Shown: piece after piece, positions 1-7,669 of the stretch
How positions within the stretch are numbered: the first letter of the stretch is position 1
Layout: every line of letters starts with the position of its first letter
NCBI GenBank assembly: GCA_019348475.1
Contig: JAHWJJ010000206.1
Span: 1-7,844, forward strand
Direction: 5' to 3'
Length of the DNA stretch: 7,844 bases
Source: Gemmatimonadota bacterium
GTDB taxonomy: Bacteria > Gemmatimonadota > Gemmatimonadetes > Longimicrobiales > Longimicrobiaceae
Notes under the pieces: generated by a model
Databases searched by the model: none
Told to the model about the DNA's origin: nothing
Seen by the model: only the letters and a program-made list of their open reading frames with translations
Made by a program: the position numbers and the translations under genes

Positions 1-802
1 ACTGTTCGACCGCAACGACAACGACCGCGGCGACTACCGCGGCATGAACCGCGAGCCCGGCAACCGCAGCCGCGAGCGCGAGGGGCTGTGGGCCAACTCG
101 TGGCCCGACGGCGCGTGGACGGCCGACGCCGCAGACCGCACCGACCGCGACTGGCACCTGGGCCAGGGCCGCGGGCCCTACGACCGCGACATGCGTCCGG
201 CGCAGGCCGGCTGGCGCGCCGGCGGCATGTCCGGCGGCACGGGGATGAACCGCGGCGGCATGGACCGCGACCGCAACTGGAACCTGGGCGGCGGCGACCG
301 CGACTGGGGCCACAACTGGGGCTCGGGGAACGCCGGGGGCGGCTACGGCGGCATGGACCGCGACCGCGAGGACCGGGGCGGCTTCATGGACCGGGCGCAG
401 AACGCGGTGCGCCGCGGCTGGGACCGGGTGGAGGAGACCTTTGACCGCGACGAGGGCCGCGGCCACATGGGCGCCGGCTCCATGCGCGGCGGCACCAGCT
501 GGGCGGGCCGCTACGACCGCGAGTACGGGCCCGGCTACCGCGACGAGGGCCGCTACGGCGCGCGCAGCGACCTGGACCGCGGCTACGGCGCCACCGGCGG
601 ATACGGCGGCACCGGCTATACGTCGGGGATGAACCGCTACGGCGCCGACTACGACCGCGGGTACCGCAGCCGCCAGCAGATCGACAACGGCGACCCGTAC
701 GGCGACCGCGTGAACCGCACCCCCATCCGCGTGGTGGAGGGCAACCGCGGCGCTCGCGGGCGCTACGACGAGAACTTCCGCGGCGACCGCAACTGGTTCT
801 GA
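1..802 (+). CDS. Arg/Gly/Asp-rich low-complexity protein, 5'-truncated by the window edge
   Basis: The frame is open from position 2 to the TGA at 800-802, giving 266 visible residues. The ATG at 44 is internal to this open frame, and nothing marks it as the true start, so I treat the gene as running in from the left. The protein is dominated by Arg, Gly, Asp, Tyr, Trp and Asn in short motifs such as MDRDR, GGYGG and YDRGY. No lysine or cysteine is visible despite the many arginines. One segment (about 386-442, MDRAQNAVRRGWDRVEETF) is less repetitive and could form an amphipathic helix; the last third ends in NWF. A 22-bp DNA repeat (253-274 and 346-367, 93 bp or 31 codons apart, in frame) shows internal duplication. 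Similar Arg/Gly-rich hypothetical proteins are, as I recall, common in Longimicrobium-like genomes. Disorder, nucleic-acid binding or envelope association are all possible; no function can be assigned. A strong hairpin follows 38 bp after the stop. Confidence 0.7.
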   Translation, partial: LFDRNDNDRGDYRGMNREPGNRSREREGLWANSWPDGAWTADAADRTDRDWHLGQGRGPYDRDMRPAQAGWRAGGMSGGTGMNRGGMDRDRNWNLGGGDRDWGHNWGSGNAGGGYGGMDRDREDRGGFMDRAQNAVRRGWDRVEETFDRDEGRGHMGAGSMRGGTSWAGRYDREYGPGYRDEGRYGARSDLDRGYGATGGYGGTGYTSGMNRYGADYDRGYRSRQQIDNGDPYGDRVNRTPIRVVEGNRGARGRYDENFRGDRNWF

Positions 803-839
803 TCCGCGGCCCGTCGGCGCTGACCCGCTGGCGCGAATC

Positions 840-870
840 GGCCCCGCCCCCGGCTTCCGGGGGCGGGGCC
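840..870 (+). terminator. Intrinsic terminator after the Arg/Gly-rich gene
   Basis: A perfect 14-bp GC stem (840-853 with 857-870) closes a 3-nt CTT loop. It is followed within a few bases by TTTT (876-879) on the plus strand. It lies 38 bp after the stop at 802. The flanks CGAATCG (834-840) and CGATTCG (882-888) are also complementary and could extend the pairing around the T-run. The U-tract is short, but the stem is very strong for a GC-rich genome. Confidence 0.75.
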
Positions 871-936
871 ATCCGTTTTCTCGATTCGTTCCGGGCGGAG
901 CGTACGCGCCCTGATACCAGATCTCCAACCGAAGTT

Positions 937-962
937 CTGGCACCAGCTTCCACTGGTGCCGG
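937..962. repeat. Inverted repeat (hairpin) in the intergenic region
   Basis: GGCACCAG (939-946) and CTGGTGCC (953-960) form a perfect 8-bp stem with a 6-nt loop. One further C-G pair and one G-U pair extend it to 937-962. A TTTT run (970-973) follows 8 bases later, too far for a classical intrinsic terminator. It may be a back-up terminator for the upstream gene or the left boundary of the repeat-rich stretch. The strand of action is unknown. Confidence 0.5.
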
Positions 963-976
963 GTCGGTATTTTCGA

Positions 977-996
977 GATTGTCTTGGATTGTCTTG
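977..996. repeat. Tandem duplication of a 10-mer
   Basis: GATTGTCTTG occurs twice head to tail without mismatch (977-986, 987-996). It sits in a locally AT-richer patch immediately left of the dispersed repeat copy 1. It could be simple slippage or a remnant of an insertion boundary; the sequence does not decide. Confidence 0.8.
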
Positions 997-1345
997 TGTG
1001 AATCCGGTTGATGAGTCGGGCTTGTCCCCTCTTGTTTGTCCGGCGTCCAGCCGGGCGGCCTTTTCCAGATCGCAATCGGGTGGATGATGTGCCCGGGCAG
1101 ACTTCGGCCGCGCCACCTTGATCCCTGCCCATCCAAAAAACGCGGATCCCGTCCCCTCGCCGGCAGCATCCCCTCTACCAGGCGACGCCAACGTCCTGCC
1201 GATGCCATCCGGTCCGCCTCCGGCCGTCGCACCCGCATCCACCCAGCACTGCCCGGCTTCTGCCGATGAGTTCGTATGCGGCCGCTCGCGCACGACGGGT
1301 TTTCCGGCGAAGATTCCAGAACGATCCTGGCAATCGGGCACGACG
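997..1345. repeat. Dispersed intergenic repeat, copy 1 (direct orientation to copy 2)
   Basis: This stretch aligns over most of its length with 3201-3495 on the same strand. The longest exact block is 30 bp (1142-1171 with 3344-3373). Another is 25 bp (1198-1222 with 3393-3417). Further shared blocks lie at the left end (TGTGAA, ATCCGG, CGGGCT), around 1073-1087 (ATCGGGTGGATG) and at the right end (TCCAGAACGA). Copy 1 carries about 40 extra bases near 1232-1271 that copy 2 lacks. The A-run is six long here and five in copy 2, and other indels are not multiples of three, so no frame is conserved across both copies. I therefore read it as a non-coding dispersed element rather than a gene. No transposase or terminal inverted repeats are visible. 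Boundaries are approximate. Confidence 0.8.
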
Positions 1346-1423
1346 CCGTGATGCGCGACGCGCCGCCGACGGATCCACTTCCGCCGTGCTCAGGGGGCCG
1401 CTGCCCCGAGATGGGCGGACCGA

Positions 1424-1447
1424 ATCACTCCATCACTCCATCACTCC
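1424..1447. repeat. Three tandem copies of ATCACTCC
   Basis: The 8-mer ATCACTCC is repeated three times without a mismatch (1424-1431, 1432-1439, 1440-1447). It lies between dispersed repeat copy 1 and the prfC promoter, ending 25 bp before the -35 box. Simple-sequence expansion is the likeliest explanation; a binding site upstream of the promoter is possible but unsupported. Confidence 0.85.
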
Positions 1448-1471
1448 CCGCCCGGGTGGCCTCCGGGCGCG

Positions 1472-1500
1472 TTGAAGCGCGCGCCCGGCGGTGTTAGATT
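1472..1500 (+). promoter_or_regulatory. Likely sigma70-type promoter of prfC, overlapping an inverted repeat
   Basis: TTGAAG (1472-1477) matches four of six -35 consensus bases. After a 17-bp spacer comes TAGATT (1495-1500), matching four of six -10 bases. It is preceded by TGT, which fits an extended -10. Transcription would begin near 1507, giving a leader of about 30 nt before the ATG at 1537. A perfect 9-bp inverted repeat (CCGGGCGCG 1463-1471, CGCGCCCGG 1480-1488) brackets the -35 box, which lies in its loop. This could be an operator, or could end transcription arriving from upstream. The ribosome binding site is weak: GCGAGAAG, ending two bases before the ATG. Confidence 0.6.
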
Positions 1501-1536
1501 TCCTGGCTGCACTTTGGAAACGACGAGCGAGAAGCC

Positions 1537-3123
<1,587 letters not shown>

Positions 3124-3200
3124 TCCGCGGCCCGGCGGACCGGCGGTTCCGTCGAGGGGGCGGACACGGCTCGTCATGCCCCGTCCACGGCAAGCACGGC

Positions 3201-3495
3201 TGTGAAATCCGGTATGAGCCGGGCTCGTCCACTCCCTCCTCCAGCGTTCAGCCGGGGCGGCCTTTTACGGATCGCGATCGGGTGGATGGTGTGCCCCGGG
3301 CGCCCCCCCGCCGGGCCACCTCGATCCCTGCCCATTCAAAAATGCGGATCCCGTCCCCTCGCCGGCAGCATCCTCTCTCCCAGGGCACGCCGGCCGATGC
3401 CATCCGGTCCGCCTCCGTCCGTCGCACCCGTATGCGGGCACGACCGGTCTCCGCGCGGACTCCAGAACGAGCCTCCGCAATCCGGTATCAGACGG
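3201..3495. repeat. Dispersed intergenic repeat, copy 2 (direct orientation to copy 1)
   Basis: This is the shorter partner of the element at 997-1345. It begins about 78 bp after the prfC stop with TGTGAAATCCGG and ends near CAATCCGGTATCAGACGG. The same internal order of conserved blocks is kept (3267-3282, 3344-3373, 3393-3417, 3419-3430, 3461-3470). The ~40-bp segment present in copy 1 is absent between 3430 and 3431. Single-base substitutions and indels are scattered along the whole length, so the two copies are diverged rather than recent duplicates. No open frame is shared in a coding-like way. Boundaries are approximate. Confidence 0.8.
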
Positions 3496-3500
3496 CACAA

Positions 3501-3531
3501 AACAGGGTGTCCCAGCACGGGACACCCTGTT
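3501..3531. terminator. Strong hairpin between convergent genes, possibly a bidirectional terminator
   Basis: AACAGGGTGTCCC (3501-3513) pairs perfectly with 3519-3531 across the 5-nt loop AGCAC. Read on the minus strand the stem runs straight into TTTT followed by GTG, a reasonable short U-tract. On the plus strand it is followed by CTGTTC, a poorer tract. It lies 377 bp past the prfC stop and 405 bp past the receptor stop. It is thus better suited to stopping minus-strand read-through before prfC, and could be a weaker stop for plus-strand transcripts. Its position just outside repeat copy 2 also allows it to be part of a larger element. Confidence 0.6.
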
Positions 3532-3547
3532 CTGTTCGGGGCAGAGG

Positions 3548-3565
3548 CCGTTCGTCCGCGAACGG
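3548..3565. repeat. Second short hairpin beside the convergent terminator
   Basis: CCGTTCG (3548-3554) and CGAACGG (3559-3565) form a perfect 7-bp stem with a TCCG tetraloop. It stands 16 bp from the 3501-3531 hairpin. No T-run follows on either strand. It may reinforce termination or protect a 3' end; this is inference from position. Confidence 0.45.
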
Positions 3566-3936
3566 GAGACGGACCCCTTGTACCCGTCCACCCGTCGCGC
3601 CACGCCTTCCATGGGGCCGGCGGGGACTGGCGCCTTCAACCGTGCCCGTCCGGGACTCAATCGGCCGGGGGTAAAGGTCGGTATTCTGGGCGCCAGCCCC
3701 GCCGGCCCGCGGCACGCGCCCGGCGGGGCGGCGGCGGATGGAGGTCAGGCTTCGGTGCCGTCGCCGTCCACGTTCCCACGATGAACGCGTCGACGATCTC
3801 CAGCACCTGCTGGCCGGTCAGCGGATCGTCGAACGCCTGGGACGATGCTCCACCGCCCGTGCGGCGGAGCTGATTGCCGGCACACCGGGCAGGGGTCCGC
3901 TGCGATGGTTCCGCCGAGGCCGGCACCCGACCCGCG
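3566..3936. other. Gene-poor region downstream of the receptor, with one weak coding-like segment
   Basis: I see no convincing gene here. On the minus strand an open frame ends at 3657 and contains a short natural-looking peptide stretch (FDDPLTGQQVLEIVDAFIVG, about 3757-3816). It then degenerates into a Pro/Arg-rich tail. Its only ATG (3968) lies inside the receptor gene, and no ribosome binding site is evident. It could be a gene remnant, a small unrecognised protein or chance. A hairpin with one G-U pair (3847-3855 with 3862-3870) lies 66 bp past the receptor stop but has no T-run. Confidence 0.4.
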
Positions 3937-6204
3937 TCAGAAGCGGTATTCGAGTCCGACCTGGCCACTGCGCGGCGCGCCCGGGGTGAAGTGCAATTCC
4001 GTGATCCCCTCGGCCGGCTCCCCGGCCAGGCGCGACGTAGTGGCGAACTGGGCTTCGTTCCACTCCGCGTCGAAGAGGTTTTCGATCCCCGCCCGCAGCG
4101 TGACCTGCCGAAAGGTCCGCGCGGCGAAGAGCTGCCAGACCCTGTACCCTCGCGCCGTCACGCTGCCGGTCTCGTTCGCCGGGCGCGAGCCCACCTGTCG
4201 GAAGCGCAGCCCTCCCGTCCAGGGGCCGGCGTCGCGCACCGTCAGGCCCCCCGACGAGACGACGGTGGGCGCCAGCGGGATGCGGTCGGCGCCGTCGGGC
4301 TCGTCGGGGAAGCGCCCCTGCGCCAGCGACACGTCGGCGTCCGCCCACACCCAGGGGAGCACCCGCACCCGCCCTTCCAGGTCCACGCCCCTGCGGCGGC
4401 TGCGGCCGCTCGCCTCCGTGGTGCCCTCGTCTCCCACGTACACCAGCTCGCTCTCCAGCGACAGCGCCCATGCCGTCGCCGCCACGCTCCCGGCCGTCCA
4501 CGTATGGCGCACGCCCAGGTCCGCGCCAACGGCGCGCGGCAGGACGGGCGTACCCGGCGCGGCCGTCGCCACGTGGCGCGCGTCGTTGGAGTGAAACCCG
4601 GTCCCCACCGCCGCATGGACCGTCGTGGACCGGGCAAGGTCGCCGGCGAGCGTGGCCCGCGGAGAGACGATCGCCTTCCACGCCACCGCGCCGGCGCCGG
4701 CCGCCGGGGCGGCGAGCCGGTCCACGACCCCGAAGCGGAACACGTCGGCGCGGAGCCCCACCTGGAGGCGCACGCGGCCGGAAAGGGAGAGCGCTTCCCC
4801 GGCCCACACACCCACGTGCGTCTGGCGCACGTCCGCCTGGACCCTGGGCCCCAGCCGCTCCCGCTCACGCTGCGAGTGGAGCGCCACCTCCGCCCGGTCC
4901 GCGCGCACGGTGCTCCCCACCGAGAGCGTGCCGGGAACGCCGAAGAGCGTTCCCGGGCGCGAGTGCTGCCCCGAGAGCCCCGTCACCCAGCGGCGGTCCA
5001 CCTGCTCGATCCCGTCCCCCCGCTCGGGGTCGGCCAGGAAGAAGGTGAAGTTGGAGAACAGGTCCAGGTCGTAGCGGGTGGCGTACGCGCGCACCTCCCA
5101 CGGACGCTCCGCCCCGGGCGCCGACCGGAGCCCCAGCACGGCGTCGTGGCGGCCCGTGCGGCCGCCCTCCGAGCCGTCGATGGCGCCGAACCGCGAGATG
5201 GCCCCGCTGCGCACCGCCCGCTCAGGCACCTGCCCGGAAGCGTCCCACCGGGCCGAGAAGGTGGAGGCGGACGCGAAGAGTTCCGCCCCCGCCCCCGCCG
5301 GCGCCGTCCAGCGCGCCATCGCGTTCGTGCGGCGATAGTCCTGGGGCCGCTGAAACGGCCCGCGCGACGTCTGCCCGGCCGCGGCCAGGTAGCCGCCCGG
5401 CCGCGTCCGGTCGCCGCCGAGGGGGACCAGGGCCACGAAGTGCCCCGTCTCGAAGCTCCCGCCCCGCACCGCCACCTCGCGCGCGGCGAGGCGGTCGCGC
5501 GTGCGGAAGGAGATGGCCGCCGCGGTGGCGAAGTCTCCGTCGCGCGGATCGTAGGGTCCTTTGCGGACCTCCACCCGTTCCACCGTCTCGGGGATGAGGA
5601 AGTGAAGGTCCGCGTACCCCTGTCCGTGCGCGTGCGAGACCATGTTGACGGGAAGGCCGTCCACGCTGATGGCCACGTCCGTCCCATGGTCCGCGTCGAA
5701 TCCGCGGGCAAAGATCTGCTCCGCCTTGCCGCCGCCGGCGTGCTGTGCGATGAAGACGCCGGGCACCACCCTGAGCAGCTCCTGGGACGACTCGCGCGGG
5801 CGCAGGTGCAGGTCCAGCTCCCCGATCAGCGCCGACGACGAGGGCGAAAAGCCCCGGTCGGCGGTGATGGTCAGCGGGTGCAGCGCGAGCGGCGCCGGCC
5901 GCAGGCGGAAGGTGGCCTCCCCCGCATCGCCGTCCACGCTCACCGTGTCCGCGGCGAACCCGATCCGGACCGCCACCAGCCGCGTCGCGCCCGGCGGCAG
6001 CGCCAGGCGAAAGGCGCCGGACGCGCCGGAGGTGGTGGAAGCCGCGCCGCCCACCGCGGCCACCGTCGCCCCTTCCAGCTGCGTTCCATCCGACGCCAGC
6101 ACGCGCCCCGTCACCATTCGCCCGGCCTGCGCCTCCGCTGCGGGCGCCGCGGCGAACACCACCCACAACCCGCCCGCGAGCACTCGATACGCGCTGCCCA
6201 TCAT
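3937..6204 (-). CDS. TonB-dependent outer-membrane receptor with N-terminal carboxypeptidase-regulatory-like domain
   Basis: The 755-residue product is an outer-membrane beta-barrel importer driven by the TonB-ExbB-ExbD complex. A signal peptide covers residues 1-25, with likely cleavage after AEA (23-25). Residues ~28-102 resemble a carboxypeptidase-regulatory-like beta-sandwich, common ahead of such receptors. A TonB-box-like stretch (LTITADRG, 111-118) follows. The plug spans ~128-236, with QELLRVVPGV (141-150), IFARGFD (164-170), SVDGLPVNMVSHAHGQGYADL (split around 180-200) and VERVEVRKGPYDPRDG (208-223). The remaining ~515 residues form the barrel, including FGAID, GFHSNDAR and LRAGIENLFDAEW near the C-terminus. 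The protein ends in LEYRF, with the terminal Phe typical of barrel insertion. Start choice: tandem ATGs at 6204 and 6201; I take the first. The ribosome binding site is weak. It is the last gene of the minus-strand block, 76 bp after the TPR gene. The substrate is unknown; the His-rich plug turn HAHGQGYADLHF could contact a metal or metal complex, but this is inference. Confidence 0.95.
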   Translation of the reverse strand: MMGSAYRVLAGGLWVVFAAAPAAEAQAGRMVTGRVLASDGTQLEGATVAAVGGAASTTSGASGAFRLALPPGATRLVAVRIGFAADTVSVDGDAGEATFRLRPAPLALHPLTITADRGFSPSSSALIGELDLHLRPRESSQELLRVVPGVFIAQHAGGGKAEQIFARGFDADHGTDVAISVDGLPVNMVSHAHGQGYADLHFLIPETVERVEVRKGPYDPRDGDFATAAAISFRTRDRLAAREVAVRGGSFETGHFVALVPLGGDRTRPGGYLAAAGQTSRGPFQRPQDYRRTNAMARWTAPAGAGAELFASASTFSARWDASGQVPERAVRSGAISRFGAIDGSEGGRTGRHDAVLGLRSAPGAERPWEVRAYATRYDLDLFSNFTFFLADPERGDGIEQVDRRWVTGLSGQHSRPGTLFGVPGTLSVGSTVRADRAEVALHSQRERERLGPRVQADVRQTHVGVWAGEALSLSGRVRLQVGLRADVFRFGVVDRLAAPAAGAGAVAWKAIVSPRATLAGDLARSTTVHAAVGTGFHSNDARHVATAAPGTPVLPRAVGADLGVRHTWTAGSVAATAWALSLESELVYVGDEGTTEASGRSRRRGVDLEGRVRVLPWVWADADVSLAQGRFPDEPDGADRIPLAPTVVSSGGLTVRDAGPWTGGLRFRQVGSRPANETGSVTARGYRVWQLFAARTFRQVTLRAGIENLFDAEWNEAQFATTSRLAGEPAEGITELHFTPGAPRSGQVGLEYRF

Positions 6205-6232
6205 GCCGACCCGTGCCTGAAAGGTTGACTCC

Positions 6233-6253
6233 CGGCGGCCCCTTTCGCCGCCG
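6233..6253 (-). repeat. Intercistronic hairpin between the TPR and receptor genes
   Basis: On the minus strand CGGCGGC (6253-6247) pairs with GCCGCCG (6239-6233) in a perfect 7-bp stem with a 7-nt loop. It lies in the 76-bp gap, 27 nt past the TPR stop codon and 28 nt before the receptor ATG. No T-run follows, so it is not a classical terminator. It could tune the amount of receptor message by stabilising or processing the transcript. Confidence 0.4.
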
Positions 6254-6280
6254 CTCGCGATCCTCAGCCACCCGCCGGCG

Positions 6281-7597
6281 TCAGAGCTCCGCCAGCGCCT
6301 CGCGCGCCTGCTGCGCGAAGCGGTGGTGAAAGCGCGGGTTGACCGCCAGCGCGTCCCGCAGGTACCGTCGCGCGGCCTGGCGGTTGCCCAGCGCCCGCTC
6401 GATCATTCCGGCGTGGAACAGGAAGAGGGGATCGCGCGAGCCGGTGCGGAGCGCCTGCCGCATGGCGTCGCGCGCTTCGGCGTGGCGGCCGGACTTGTGA
6501 AGCGCCCACGCCAGCAGGTCGTAGCCCAGGATGTCCCGGCGCGTCTGGATCTCCTCCTGCAGAAGGGCCAGCGTTTCGGGAACGTGGCGGTCGTGGTCCA
6601 GCCGGAACTGCGTCCACTGCCGCGCGAAGGGCTCGGGATTCTCCGCGTTGGCCTCCTCCACCGCCTGCCACAGCCGCTCCGCCGCCGCCGAGTCGCCCAG
6701 CGCGGCGTGTGCGTCGCCCAGCACGCCGAGCGTCCGCATGTCCGCGGCGTCACCCAGGAGCTGACCGTAGCGGATCGCGCGTTCCCAGCGGCCCCGCTGC
6801 GCCTCCACCCGCACCATGACCGCCACCAGCCGAAAGTCGTTCGGCTCCACGGATAGCCCAGCGCGCACGGACGCTTCGGCATCGTCCAGGCGGCCGGTGC
6901 GGAGCGCGAACTCCGCTGCCCGAAGGTGGAACCACGCTACCTGCTCGCTCGGCAGGTCGGGACGGAACGACGCCTCGTGCACCGCCGCGGCCAGCAGTTC
7001 CGCCTCTTCGGCGTGCCGGCCCGTCATCTCGGCCCAGCGCGCCAGGCGCGGCAGCACCGCCAGGTGTTTGCGCGCGCTCTGCAGGGAACCGATGGTGGCC
7101 CGCGCGCCGTCGTAGTCGCCCAGCTCCATCTGGAGCTCGGCCAGCAGTGCGCGGTGTGAAGCCTCCTCCGGCCACACCCGTACCATTTCGGCCGCCACCT
7201 CGTGCGCCTCGGAGAACCGGTGCTGGGCCAGCAGCGACGCCGCCAGCATCCGCGCGGCGCCGGCGTTCTCGCGCACCCGGATGTCCAGCGACCGGCGCGC
7301 CATCGCCTCGGCGCGCCGGTAGTCCTCAAAGTCGCCCGTTTCGCGTGACCGCTGCAGGTACAGGGCGGCCAGGGCGGCGCGGTCGCGGGCCGCCCGCGGA
7401 TCGCCGGTGACGCGCGCCTCCAGCCGCTCGATCTCGCGGCTGGTGATCTCGTGGCCGGACATTGCCGGCGCCAGGGGACCCGGCACGACCAGCGGCTCGT
7501 CCGCGCGGAGAGTGCGGACCGCCCCCCAGCCGGCGGCGCCGGCCAGGGCGGCGACGGCCGCGGCCACGGCCACGGCCCGTGTGGGTGCTCTCATCAT
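6281..7597 (-). CDS. Membrane-anchored tetratricopeptide (TPR) repeat protein
   Basis: The 438-residue protein has a positively charged start (MMRAPTR) and one hydrophobic segment (about 8-27), which is a signal anchor or uncleaved signal peptide. After a linker rich in Pro (35-45) the rest is alpha-helical TPR-like repeats. Helix pairs of TPR character are visible at about 73-107, 113-146, 221-253, 285-318, 356-388 and 390-422; several end in the usual Pro or Asn-Pro, for example LSVEPND (248-254) and LAVNPRF (417-423). TPR arrays are protein-binding scaffolds and carry no catalysis, so its role is probably to hold partners on the periplasmic face of the inner membrane. The start is one of two adjacent ATGs (7597, 7594), preceded by GGGA about 6 nt upstream. 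It follows the DUF4331-type gene by 72 bp and precedes the receptor by 76 bp, all on one strand. I recall DUF4331 and TPR genes being neighbours in other bacteria, but have not verified this. No enzyme motif is seen. Confidence 0.88.
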   Translation of the reverse strand: MMRAPTRAVAVAAAVAALAGAAGWGAVRTLRADEPLVVPGPLAPAMSGHEITSREIERLEARVTGDPRAARDRAALAALYLQRSRETGDFEDYRRAEAMARRSLDIRVRENAGAARMLAASLLAQHRFSEAHEVAAEMVRVWPEEASHRALLAELQMELGDYDGARATIGSLQSARKHLAVLPRLARWAEMTGRHAEEAELLAAAVHEASFRPDLPSEQVAWFHLRAAEFALRTGRLDDAEASVRAGLSVEPNDFRLVAVMVRVEAQRGRWERAIRYGQLLGDAADMRTLGVLGDAHAALGDSAAAERLWQAVEEANAENPEPFARQWTQFRLDHDRHVPETLALLQEEIQTRRDILGYDLLAWALHKSGRHAEARDAMRQALRTGSRDPLFLFHAGMIERALGNRQAARRYLRDALAVNPRFHHRFAQQAREALAEL

Positions 7598-7618
7598 TGC
7601 TTGTCCCGGAGTGGAGGA

Positions 7619-7648
7619 CGCCTCCCCGGCGGAGTGGCCGGGGAGGCG
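7619..7648 (-). repeat. Intercistronic hairpin between the DUF4331-type and TPR genes
   Basis: A perfect 12-bp stem (7619-7630 with 7637-7648, arms CGCCTCCCCGGC and its complement) closes a 6-nt loop. It lies 21 nt past the DUF4331-type stop and 21 nt before the TPR start. On the minus strand it is followed by TCCTCC, not a T-run, so read-through is expected. It could be a partial terminator or a 3'-end stabiliser, making the first gene more highly expressed than the two after it. Confidence 0.55.
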
Positions 7649-7669
7649 CTTTCAGGTGAACTCCGCGCC

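Noticed and set aside
763..1341. Minus-strand open frames across repeat copy 1 (also 384-1238) and copy 2 (3265-3660)
   Set aside because: The copies share only short peptide pieces such as EDAAGEGTGSAF (one residue differs) before indels shift the frame. The pattern of change is not protein-like, so I treat the repeat as non-coding.
1391..1410. Short imperfect stem near 1390-1410
   Set aside because: Only seven pairs with a bulge can form; such stems are common by chance in GC-rich DNA.
3847..3870. Hairpin just after the receptor stop as its intrinsic terminator
   Set aside because: The stem includes a G-U pair and on the minus strand is followed by ATCGTCCC with no T-run, so termination is not supported.
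3202..3873. 223-codon plus-strand open frame after prfC
   Set aside because: It runs straight through the dispersed repeat and two hairpins, has no ribosome binding site and has Pro/Arg/Ser-rich shadow composition.
3874..6228. 784-codon open frame on the plus strand opposite the TonB-dependent receptor
   Set aside because: Its product is Arg/Pro/Gly-rich with no recognisable fold, while the opposite strand encodes a receptor with signal peptide, plug, barrel and terminal Phe.
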